From the NCBI RefSeq assembly GCF_014190775.1, contig NZ_JACHVP010000005.1:1-64000 (forward strand): a DNA stretch of 64,000 nt, given 5' to 3'. The DNA comes from Leifsonia aquatica. Its GTDB lineage: Bacteria; Actinomycetota; Actinomycetes; Actinomycetales; Microbacteriaceae. The position numbers and the translations under genes are program-made. The notes under the pieces are model-generated. The model was not told the DNA's origin and searched no databases. It saw only the letters and a list, made by a program, of their open reading frames with translations. This document shows positions 49,733-58,100 of this stretch, piece by piece (the stretch's first letter is position 1; the number at the start of each line of letters is the position of its first letter).

Positions 49733-50224
49733 ATGCAGACGTCGCGCGACTCGATCCGCCGGATGATCCTCGAGGAGATCGGGGAGTCGGCCCTCGACGG
49801 GGTCCCGTCGACGTTCCTCGGCTCGATCGTGACCGGGGTCGCGCTCGCCATCGGCGAGAGCGAGCTCAACTATCTCGGCGCGAGCGCTCAGAAGAAGGGC
49901 GAGATCGTGCGGGTGCGTGTCGGCGCCTTCACCAGCGGAACGGTGACGACGATCGATGCGGTCTACTCCCTCCCGACCCGCAACACCGACGTCTCGACGC
50001 GCGTGCACCGCCGCGGCGATCTCGAACGGCTCGAGATCTCGGGAGGCGTGCCCTCCCTCGGCAGCGACGACACGGCCGAATGGCCCGGCCGGTTCACGGT
50101 GCGGGCGCTCTACCGCGACGGCCTCGAGCTCATCATCCCGATGAGCGAGGCGAACACGCCGCACAAGCGCAGCTCGGTCTGGACGATCTTCACCGCCCTG
50201 CGGGAGGACCTCGCCGCACGCTAA
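49733..50224 (+). CDS. Hypothetical protein of 163 aa
   Basis: This product has no recognised domain. It has an amphipathic N-terminal helix (residues 4-20), then beta-strand-rich soluble sequence (EIVRVRVGAFTSGTVTTIDAVYSL, RRGDLERLEISGG) and no signal peptide or membrane segment. RBS GGAGGGA is 6 nt before ATG 49733. It converges on the hemerythrin gene with a 3-nt gap. Confidence 0.65.
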   Translation: MQTSRDSIRRMILEEIGESALDGVPSTFLGSIVTGVALAIGESELNYLGASAQKKGEIVRVRVGAFTSGTVTTIDAVYSLPTRNTDVSTRVHRRGDLERLEISGGVPSLGSDDTAEWPGRFTVRALYRDGLELIIPMSEANTPHKRSSVWTIFTALREDLAAR

Positions 50225-50227
50225 CCG

Positions 50228-50929
50228 TCACGGCGACGTGCGGCCCTCGAGCTCCGCGCGGTAGCGGGCGTACTTCGGCGCCCCGACCCGTCGCCAGAAG
50301 AACCGGACGGGCGCAGGCAGGTTCTTCTTCTCCCACTCGCCGCCACCGTCGGGCTGCGCGGCGAGGATGGCGCCGAGCATGTTCCAGGACTGGCCCTTGG
50401 GCGTGCTGGCGCGGCCGTGCCTGGCGAACCACTCGACCTCGCGCGGCGTGAGCACGCGCTCCATCACGGGAACGATCGTGGCCTCCTCGTCGGGGAGGTG
50501 CTCGGCCAGCGCGCCGGTGATCCCGCGGAGCGCCGCGCGGACCGGTTCGGCGGTCGTCGCGGAAGGGGCATCGCGCCACACCGGGAGAGCGGCGTCGAGT
50601 GCCGTCAGCTGCACCAGCATCGCGGCATGCTGGCGCCGCATCCGCTCGACGTGCGCCGCGCACGACGGCGCGCGCTCGTCGATGGCCGGCCACAGCCGGG
50701 CGTCCTCGCCCTCATGGTGGGCGTGCAGGGACGTGGAGACGAGGGAGAGCTGGGCGGCGACGACCTGCGCGTGCGCGCTGTCGCCGTCGGCCACGCCGTC
50801 GACGAGGCCGGTCGCCTCGTCGAAGGAGCGGCGGAACATCCGGTGGATCTCGGCCATGCCACTCGCGTCGCAGGTCGTGGGGCCGTCGAGCGGTGAAGCG
50901 CCGGACGACGGCAGAGGGGTCGCTGCCAT
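50228..50929 (-). CDS. Hemerythrin HHE-domain protein
   Basis: This 233-aa protein contains a di-iron hemerythrin-like four-helix domain (about 25-165) with ligands in MAEIHRMFRR, LHAHHEGEDARLWP, RRQHAAML and LAEHLPDEEATIVP. A C-terminal segment of about 65 residues (EVEWFARHGRASTPKGQSW, then APVRFFWRRVGAPKYARYR) matches a nitroreductase-linked type tail seen in actinobacterial HHE proteins. It may bind oxygen, NO or iron, or act in redox sensing. Confidence 0.85.
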   Translation of the reverse strand: MAATPLPSSGASPLDGPTTCDASGMAEIHRMFRRSFDEATGLVDGVADGDSAHAQVVAAQLSLVSTSLHAHHEGEDARLWPAIDERAPSCAAHVERMRRQHAAMLVQLTALDAALPVWRDAPSATTAEPVRAALRGITGALAEHLPDEEATIVPVMERVLTPREVEWFARHGRASTPKGQSWNMLGAILAAQPDGGGEWEKKNLPAPVRFFWRRVGAPKYARYRAELEGRTSP

Positions 50930-50990
50930 GGCGGAACTCTACGACTCCGGCGGCCGCCTGCGCGAGGGGATCTTCGCGGTCGCGGGACGG

Positions 50991-51452
50991 TCAGGGCCGC
51001 AGCGGCATCGAGCGGCCGGAGACCACGTTCTTCATGACGAGGGTCGTCTCGAGGCGACCGACGCCCGGGAGGTTGGAGAGGGTCTCGTCGTAGAGCTCCT
51101 GGAACGCGGTGAGGTCGCGGCAGACGACGCGCAACAGGTAGTCGGGGTCGCCGAACAGGCGCTGCGCCTGCAGCACCTCGGGCACGTCCGCGACCGCGAC
51201 CTCGAACGCCTCGATCGTCGCCTTGTCCGTGACGCGCATCGTGGCGAAGAGGAGGGTCTCGAAACCGAAACCGAGCAGCTGCAGGTCGACGTCGGCGTGA
51301 TAGCCGGAGATGACGCCGTCGGCCTCCAGCGTGCGCAGCCTCCGGTGAGCGGGGGAGGTGCTGAGGTTGACCCGCTCGGCGAGCTCGGTGATGCTGAGGC
51401 GCCCGTCCTGCTGCAGCTCGGCAAGAATCTTCCAGTCGATCGCGTCGATCAC
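50991..51452 (-). CDS. Lrp/AsnC-family transcriptional regulator
   Basis: This 153-aa regulator has an N-terminal HTH (AIDWKILAELQQDGRLSITELAERV, then NLSTSPAHRRLRTLEADGVI) and a RAM effector domain (LFATMRVTDKATIEAFEVAV, GDPDYLLRVVCRDLTAFQEL). It is divergent from the LysE-type exporter with a 106-nt gap. This is the usual layout for an amino-acid-induced exporter and its activator (as in lysG/lysE and lrp/brnFE systems). Confidence 0.9.
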   Translation of the reverse strand: MIDAIDWKILAELQQDGRLSITELAERVNLSTSPAHRRLRTLEADGVISGYHADVDLQLLGFGFETLLFATMRVTDKATIEAFEVAVADVPEVLQAQRLFGDPDYLLRVVCRDLTAFQELYDETLSNLPGVGRLETTLVMKNVVSGRSMPLRP

Positions 51453-51558
51453 GATTTTCCTTCCACAGCAGGTCGGTTCAGGTGGGATTTACGGGACCAC
51501 CTTGCGCGACATCCATCCTAATCTTCCCTCGACACCGTGGTTCGGGAAAGGGGACAGC

Positions 51559-52197
51559 ATGCCGGGATCGGCGATCGTGGCCTTCGGGGGCATCTCGCTC
51601 CTCTTCATCCTCACGCCCGGGGCGGACTGGGCGTACGCGATCTCGGGCGGCCTGAAGCGCCGCGTCGTGCCTGCCGTCACCGGCCTCCTCCTCGACCACG
51701 TCGTCGTGATCGCGATCGTCGCCGCCGGAGTCGGCGCGGTGATCGCCCGGTTCCCGATGGCCCTCACCGGCCTGACGCTGGTCGGAGCCGCGTACCTGCT
51801 GTGGCTGGGCTGGGGCGTCCTGCGCCGGTCGTCGGCTCCGCGCGCCGCGGACGGCGTCGACGACGGCACCGCCCGGAGCTGGCTGGCGCGCGGCTTCGCG
51901 GTCAGCGGGCTCAACCCGAAGCTGCTCCTCCTGACTCTCGCCGTGCTCCCGCAGTTCACGTCCGTCGCGGATCCGTGGCCGGTGGGGCTGCAGATCGTCG
52001 TGCTCGGGGCGGTGCACGTCGTGAACTGCGCCATCGTCTACTTCGCGGTCGGCTTCGCCGCGAAGCGCGTGCTGTCTGCCCGGCCGGTCGCGGCGCGTGT
52101 GGTCGCCCGAGTGTCCGGGTTCGCGATGATCGCCATCGGTGCGTTCCTCGTCGTCGAGCGCGTCGCGCACGTCGTGTCGCCGACGGCGTTCGCCTGA
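51559..52197 (+). CDS. LysE/RhtB-family amino-acid exporter
   Basis: This 212-aa membrane protein has six helices and the family start IVAFGGISLLFILTPGADWAY. GLKRRVVPAVTGLLLDHVV and GFAVSGLNPKLLLLTLAVLPQF are the two halves of the conserved cytoplasmic signature (the second contains NPK). ATG 51559 follows AAAGGGG. It probably exports an amino acid under control of the divergent Lrp-type regulator. Confidence 0.88.
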   Translation: MPGSAIVAFGGISLLFILTPGADWAYAISGGLKRRVVPAVTGLLLDHVVVIAIVAAGVGAVIARFPMALTGLTLVGAAYLLWLGWGVLRRSSAPRAADGVDDGTARSWLARGFAVSGLNPKLLLLTLAVLPQFTSVADPWPVGLQIVVLGAVHVVNCAIVYFAVGFAAKRVLSARPVAARVVARVSGFAMIAIGAFLVVERVAHVVSPTAFA

Positions 52198-52228
52198 CGG
52201 CGGTCGCGTGACAGCGGTCGCGTGACGG

Positions 52229-53011
52229 TCAGGCGCTGACGGCTCCGAGATACTCCTCCCACGTGCCGGTCCCGCGGTCGGCGCCCGGAGCCGCGAGGTT
52301 CGCGCCGCTCCGGTAGGCGCGCCCCAGCGCTCCCGGGAGGCCGAACCGCAGATGCGGATGCCTCCGCGCGGGGAGCGAGTCGATCAGGTCCTCCAGCGTG
52401 CGCACCTCCGGCCCGGCGAGGTCGGCGACGCGGGCCTGGGGAGGCTGCAGAGCGAGCTCGGCGAGGCGGTGCGCGACGTCCGCGACGGCGACGGGCTCGA
52501 GGCGGACGTCCCGCATGACCGGGACGATCGGCAGCCGCGCCATCCCTCCGGCCATCGAGCGCGCGAAGCTGTGGAACTGGGCGGCGCGCAGCACGGTCCA
52601 CGGCACTCCCGACGCGGCGAGGATGCGTTCCGACGCGGCCTTGCGGCGGAAGTAGCCGATCGGCATGCGGCCGGCGCCGATCACCGAGATGAGGACGACG
52701 TGCCCGACGCGCGCGGCGCGGGCGGCCTCCGCGACGTGCCGCGTTCCCTCGTCGTCCCCTTTCGGACCGCCGGCCAGGTGCAGCACGACGTCCGCGCCGG
52801 CCATCGCCTCGGCCAGGCCGGTTCCCGCCACGGTGTCGCCGACGAGGTACTGGATGCCGTCGTCCGCCGCGCACGCCCGTTCGGCGGAATCCGCCTCCGG
52901 ACGCCCGTGGCGGCTCAGGACGCGGATGCGCCGGTCGCCGGCTGCGACCAGCGGGACGACGTGCCGGCCGAGGGTGCCGGTGCCGCCGGTCACGAGGATG
53001 GTGCTGGTCAT
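52229..53011 (-). CDS. NmrA-like atypical SDR (NAD(P)-binding)
   Basis: This 260-aa protein has a Rossmann start MTSTILVTGGTGTLGRHVV and ADVVLHLAGGPKGDDEG in place of a classical SDR motif. HVVLISVIGAGRMPIGYFRRKAASERIL follows (Tyr/Lys spacing YFRRK), and a C-terminal NAD-epimerase-like part. RBS GGAG precedes ATG 53011. It is divergent from a SigJ-type sigma factor with a 74-nt gap, an arrangement repeated in Actinobacteria where the sigma factor controls an SDR or oxidoreductase. Confidence 0.83.
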   Translation of the reverse strand: MTSTILVTGGTGTLGRHVVPLVAAGDRRIRVLSRHGRPEADSAERACAADDGIQYLVGDTVAGTGLAEAMAGADVVLHLAGGPKGDDEGTRHVAEAARAARVGHVVLISVIGAGRMPIGYFRRKAASERILAASGVPWTVLRAAQFHSFARSMAGGMARLPIVPVMRDVRLEPVAVADVAHRLAELALQPPQARVADLAGPEVRTLEDLIDSLPARRHPHLRFGLPGALGRAYRSGANLAAPGADRGTGTWEEYLGAVSA

Positions 53012-53085
53012 GTTCGCTCCTTCGTCACATCGGGGCAGGATTCCCCGTCTTCTCTCCGAACGGGCGAACGAAGGAGAATGTGACG

Positions 53086-53967
53086 ATGCCGATCGATGAG
53101 GATGCCCTGGCCGAGGCCTTCGAACAGCGCCGCCCGCGCCTGCGGGCTGTTGCGACCCGGCTGCTGGGCTCGACGGCGGAGGCCGACGATGTGCTGCAGG
53201 ACGCCTGGCTGAAGCTCGCCCTCGCCGACACGGACAGCATCCAGAACCTCGACGCCTGGCTGACCACCGTCGTCTCGCGGCTGAGCCTCGACGTGCTCCG
53301 CTCCGCCCGCGTCGTGAAGGCCGACCGGTGGAACGTCGAGGCGTGGGAGAGCGTCTCGACGGATGCCGACGCGGACCCCGCCGCGATCGCCGCGGGCAAC
53401 GAGCGTGTCGCAGTCGCCCTTCTGACTGTGCTCGACCTGCTCTCGCCGACGGAACGGCTCGCGTTCCTGCTGCACGACGTGTTCGGGCAGCCGTTCGACG
53501 AGATCGCCCCGCTCGTCGACCGCTCGCCGGCCGCCACCCGGCAGCTGGTGTCGCGGGCGCGGCGGCGCGTGCGTGCCTCCGAACAGGAGCCCCGTGCGGA
53601 CGGCCGCCGCGGCCGCGCCGTCGTGGACGCCTGGCTGCGCGCGGTGCAGGAGGGCGACCTCGCCGGTCTGCTCGCCCTCCTGGACGAGCACGCCGTCCTC
53701 GACGCGGACTACGGCTCGTCGACGGTCCAGCTCGCCGGTGCGGCGGAGATCGCGGACTCGGCACGGACCGCGGCGCACCTGGCGTCGCACTCCCTCCCTG
53801 TGCTGATCGGCGGGCGCCCCGGCGTCGCGGCCGTGCTGCACGGCCGTGTCGTCTCGCTGATGGCCTTCGACCTCGGCGCGGACGAGCGGATCGTCGGCCT
53901 CGACGTCCTCGCCGACCCGCGCCGCCTCGCCGAGCTGGACCCGGGGGCGCTCGCCGCCGGCCGCTGA
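53086..53967 (+). CDS. ECF sigma factor, SigJ-like (ECF41 type)
   Basis: This 293-aa sigma factor has region 2 (RRPRLRAVATRLLGSTAEADDVLQDAWLKL, ending in DAWLTTVVSRLSLDVLRSAR) and region 4 (LDLLSPTERLAFLLHDVFGQ, EIAPLVDRSPAATRQLVSRARRRV). A C-terminal SnoaL-like domain of about 110 residues, characteristic of the ECF41/SigJ group, follows; it replaces an anti-sigma factor in regulation. AAGGAG is 9 nt before ATG 53086 (GTG 53080 is also possible). The divergent NmrA-type gene is the usual target in this group. Confidence 0.88.
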   Translation: MPIDEDALAEAFEQRRPRLRAVATRLLGSTAEADDVLQDAWLKLALADTDSIQNLDAWLTTVVSRLSLDVLRSARVVKADRWNVEAWESVSTDADADPAAIAAGNERVAVALLTVLDLLSPTERLAFLLHDVFGQPFDEIAPLVDRSPAATRQLVSRARRRVRASEQEPRADGRRGRAVVDAWLRAVQEGDLAGLLALLDEHAVLDADYGSSTVQLAGAAEIADSARTAAHLASHSLPVLIGGRPGVAAVLHGRVVSLMAFDLGADERIVGLDVLADPRRLAELDPGALAAGR

Positions 53968-54165
53968 CCGACCGCTCCCCGAAAGGGGCCCCCTGCCGCT
54001 CTTCCACTGGGCGAGCGCGTAGCGTACGCTACCGTCACATCCGGGCCCAGACCCCGCTCGGGAGCACGTCACGATCGCGCAGACCATCGCGCTCGGGTTT
54101 CCACCCGCCGAAGGTCACCTCGGCGTGCCCAATCATCAGGCACCAGGGAGCAGAAGGGGTCGAGC

Positions 54166-54402
54166 ATGCGCGCACACGGCGTCCACGTGCTCTGGCAGTA
54201 CGTCGGCGAGATGCAGATCTCGTACGGCGTGTACGCGTCGCTCGACGAGGCCTCCACGGCCTGGGAGCGCATTCGCGACGACGGCTTCTACATCGGCGGG
54301 ACGGGGGTCATCAGCGAGTTCCTCTCCGCCGACTTCTCGCCCGGCACGTGGAGCATCGAGTCGTACACCCCGGGCCACGTCCCGCAGGAGACGATGCTCT
54401 AG
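54166..54402 (+). CDS. Small hypothetical protein of 78 aa
   Basis: This short soluble protein is rich in aromatic residues (WQYVGEMQISYGVYASLDEA, WERIRDDGFYIGG) with no known motif. GAAGGGG precedes ATG 54166. About 200 nt before it (53968-54165) no further gene is seen. A strong hairpin terminates it (54416-54461). Its even codon use supports a real gene. Confidence 0.6.
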   Translation: MRAHGVHVLWQYVGEMQISYGVYASLDEASTAWERIRDDGFYIGGTGVISEFLSADFSPGTWSIESYTPGHVPQETML

Positions 54403-54415
54403 CCCGCATCCAGTC

Positions 54416-54461
54416 GTCACGACACGCCGTCCGCCACGTCCCTCCGGCGGCGTGTCGTGAC
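54416..54461. terminator. Bidirectional terminator hairpin
   Basis: A perfect 14-bp stem, GTCACGACACGCCG (54416-54429) and CGGCGTGTCGTGAC (54448-54461), encloses an 18-nt loop that can add CCGCC/GGCGG pairing. It lies between the convergent genes ending at 54402 (+) and 54473 (-), so it serves both. Confidence 0.85.
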
Positions 54462-54472
54462 AAGTGGATGGG

Positions 54473-54919
54473 TCAGGCGATCAGCAGCGTCGCCGTGCCG
54501 TCCGCGTGGTGCACCTCGACGTCGACGGTGAAGGCGCGCTCGAGCGTCCCGCTCGCGCTCTGCTCCCAGACGGATCCCCACGCGGCGATGAGCGCGTGCG
54601 GCATCTCGCCGACGGCCTCGACGGCGACGCGCGGCTCGTCGCCGAGGCGCACGATCGCGAGACCCGCAGGCGCGTCGGCGGGGTCGTCGATGCCGACGCC
54701 GCCGACGATCTGCGTGTAGGCGCCATCCTGGTCGGACTCGTAGTCGAAGAGCACGGCGTACAAGGCATCGCCGCGGCGGGCGGCAAGCCCGAGCAGGCCG
54801 ACGTCGGCGCTCGTCCGCTGCCACACCCCGGGGATGAGCCCCTGGTCGGTGGCCTCGGCGGCGTTGGTGGTGCGGATGGCGTGTCCCGCGACGAAGGCGG
54901 GGAGGGGCGACGAACTCAC
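54473..54919 (-). CDS. GyrI-like effector-binding-domain protein
   Basis: This 148-aa stand-alone protein of mixed alpha/beta pattern (FVAGHAIRTTNAAEATDQGLIP, then DALYAVLFDYESDQDGAYTQ and IVGGVGIDDPADAPAGLAIV) matches stand-alone effector-binding (AraC E-bind/GyrI-like) proteins. GTG 54919 is preferred: a TATGCT box ends 7 nt upstream, which overlaps the alternative ATG 54931. It is the second such domain in the window (the first is at 27837). Ligand unknown. Confidence 0.65.
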   Translation of the reverse strand: MSSSPLPAFVAGHAIRTTNAAEATDQGLIPGVWQRTSADVGLLGLAARRGDALYAVLFDYESDQDGAYTQIVGGVGIDDPADAPAGLAIVRLGDEPRVAVEAVGEMPHALIAAWGSVWEQSASGTLERAFTVDVEVHHADGTATLLIA

Positions 54920-54926
54920 GTGCGAA

Positions 54927-54932
54927 AGCATA
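54927..54932 (-). promoter_or_regulatory. Leaderless -10 box of the GyrI-like gene
   Basis: Minus-strand TATGCT (54932-54927) ends 7 nt before GTG 54919. It is identical to the box before the response regulator. Confidence 0.5.
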
Positions 54933-54958
54933 GGGCGACGGTGCCGACTGCCACGTTT

Positions 54959-55076
54959 GCGAAAGAGATTTCGAAAAGCAAGGGAGCCTGAAGTGCTCAT
55001 GGGATTGCGCGATCAGCACGGCATTTCCGAAAAGTTCCGAAAAGCATTGCGAAAGCATTCGACGTCCCGCTAGCCT
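54959..55076 (+). promoter_or_regulatory. Promoter with CGAAA repeats before the giant glycoside hydrolase
   Basis: A -35 box TTGCGA (55047-55052) and -10 box TAGCCT (55071-55076) are separated by 18 nt. Five copies of a (C/G/T)CGAAA(A)G(CA) element lie at 54959, 54971, 55027, 55037 and 55049, the last overlapping the -35. The cluster, spread over 100 nt of unusually A-rich sequence, could bind a repressor such as the LacI-type protein encoded at 62436, or be a nucleotide-composition effect. Confidence 0.55.
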
Positions 55077-55114
55077 CCTGGAGAATCCATTCCCCCTCTG
55101 GAGAGGTCTGTGCA

Positions 55115-58100
55115 GTGACGCACCCACCTAAGCGATCCCCCATCCGCGGCCTCGTCGCCGCCTCGACCGCCCTCGCGCTCTCTGTGGCCGGCCTACTGTC
55201 GGCTCCGGTCGCACAGGCCGCCAACAGCGATCTCGGGTACCCGACCTTCACCGGCTCGGCCAACCCCGTTCCCGACACCGGCGTGACCTACGACCCGCAC
55301 AACGAGCTCGGCGCCATCTTCGACGCCGACGTCGCGAAGGGAGCGGGCAGCGATCCGTCGAAGGACTTCTGGTTCGACACGATGCTCGCCCGCACCGGGA
55401 CGACCGGCTCGTTCGGCGACAACAACCAGTGGCTGTTCTCGCGCGGGCGGGCCGTGTTCATGAAGGACCACGACCCGGCCGTGCTCGGCTTCGGCGGCCA
55501 GGTCGCCTACTGGGAGTCGATCGACAACCGCGGCGCATACGCGATCACCGCGAACGTCGGCGGCACCCCGGTGACGCTCACGGAGAAGACGGCGCAGCGC
55601 AAGCAGACGCCGAGCTACTGGCGCAGCGTGTTCGGCACCAGCGACTCCTCGCTGACCGTGACCGAGACGAAGTTCATCACCGACGCCAACGTGGCGGTGA
55701 CGGAGGTGGAGCTGAGCAGCACCGCAGGCGCGAAGAACGTCACTCTGACCGCGGCCTCCCCGTACGCCACGACCGCGGAGGGCACCGAGCTCACGGGAGT
55801 GGTCAGCGCCTTCAACAACCTGACCACGATCTACCCGCGGTTCTCAGGCGACGGGTTCGCTCCGACCGCTGACGGCAAACTGACGGCGACCATCGCCGTT
55901 CCGGCCGGCGGCAGCGCGACGACCAAGGTGCAGCTCGGCTTCGTGACCCCGGAGATCGCGGAGTCGCGCACCGATTACGACGCGTACCGCGCCGCCACCC
56001 CGCAGGCGGCCTACACGACCCACGTCACGGCCTACAACAAGTGGTGGGCCGACAACGTGCCGTACCTCGACACCCCCGAAGACAACATCGACAAGACGCT
56101 GTTCTACCGGTGGTGGCTGATGCGCTTCAACTACCTCGACGCCAACATGCCGGGCAACACGTTCCAGTTCCCGACCTCCGTGGAGGGAGCGCTGGGCTAC
56201 AACAACGCCATCGTGCTCACCGCGGGCATGTTCCTCGATGACCTCAAGTACCTCCGCAACCCGGCCTACTCCTACGGCACCTGGGTGTCCGCGGGCGAGA
56301 CGGCCAAGAGCGCGAAGTACGTCGACAATCCGGGCGACCCGGCCAACTGGTCGAACAGCTACACGCAGTACATCTCCGAGGCGGCCTGGCGCTCCTACGA
56401 GCTGCACGGCGGCCCGACCCCGATCGCCGAGAACCTCGGCACCTACGCCGCCAACGACGTGACCGGTCTCATCGCGGCCTACGACACGAACAAGGACGGC
56501 CTGATCGACTACAACTGGGCCGCCATGACGGGCAACGACGCCGACGCCGTGTCGTTCGACGAGCGTCCCGGCGCCTCCATGGACCGCACCGAGAACGCGT
56601 ACCTGTACTCGAACGCCCTCGCCGCCGCCAGCGCCTTCCGCCAGGCGGGCGACACCGCGAACGCCGCGAAGATGGACACCTTCGCCGCGAACATCAAGGC
56701 GAAGGTGCTCGACCTGCTGTGGGACCCGGACGACAAGCTCTTCAAGCACCGCTTCACCAGCGACGGGAAGCTGGCGAAGTGGAAGGAGACGAACAACTAC
56801 TACCCGTTCACCGTCGGCCTGGTGCCCAAGCCGGGCGACGCCGACTACACGCAGGACTACACGGACGCCCTGCGGCTTTTCGCCGATGACGCGCAGTACC
56901 CGATCTTCCCGTTCTTCACCGCCAATCAGGCGGACAAGAAGGAGGCGGCCGCGGCCGGCTTCCCGGGCAGCAACAACTTCTCCGTCATCAACTCGACCGT
57001 GCTGTTCAGGATGTTCTCGTCCGTGCTGCGCAACTACCCGACCGACGCCATCACGGCCGAGTCGTACAAGAAGCTCCTCTACTGGAACGCCTGGGCGCAC
57101 TACCAGAACGGCGGCGACAACCGCCTCCCGGACCAGAACGAGTTCTGGGCGGACGGCACGGCCGACCCGCAGAACATCGGCTACCGGTCGTGGATCCACC
57201 ACACGATCCTGGGCGCGACCAACTTCACGATGATCGAGGACACCATGGGCCTCCGTCAGCGCGACGACGCGAAGATCGAGCTCGACCCGATCGACATCCA
57301 GTGGGACCACTTCACCGCGAACAACATCCGGTACCGCGACAAGGACCTCACCATCACGTGGGATCAGCCCGGCGGCACCCGTTACTACGGCTCCGCGGTC
57401 CCCGAGGGCTACTCGGTGTTCCTCGACGGCAAGCTGGCCTTCACGGTCGACAAGCTGTCCCACGTCGTCTACGACCCCGCCACGGGGAAGGTGACCGTGC
57501 CGAGCGGCGTGAACGTGCTCACTGCCAACACCGATTCGGTGCAGGCCCCCGCCGAGGTGACCTTCGCGGCCACCGACCGCGTCGTCGACCTGTTCGCGAA
57601 GGCCGGCGCCAACATCGACCCGGCCAGCCAGAGCTCGGACAACCTCGCGGCCGGCGCCGCGGTCACCGCCTCGTTCTCGGCCGCCGGCCGTGGCCCGGCG
57701 GGAGCCGTCGACGGCACGACCATCAACGAGCCCTTCTGGGGCACGGCCGGTTCGCCGAACGCGACGGACTGGATGGAGGTCGACCTCGGCGCGCCGAAGA
57801 CGATCGACGACGCCCGCGTGTACTTCTACCAGTCGTCGTCCTCCGCGACGGTCGCGGGCTACTCCGAGCCGCAGTCGTTCACGGTGCAGTACCTGGACGG
57901 CGCGGACTGGAAGCCGGTGCCGGCGCAGGCGCGCTCGCCGCAGTACCCGCAGGCGAACTACAACAACATCCAGTTCCCGGCGATCACGGCCCAGAAGATC
58001 CGGGTGCAGGTGACGCATGCGTCCGGAGCCAAGACCGGCGTCAAGGAGGTGCAGGTCTACGACACGGGTATCGCCGCACCGGCCTCGACCAACGCGGCCC

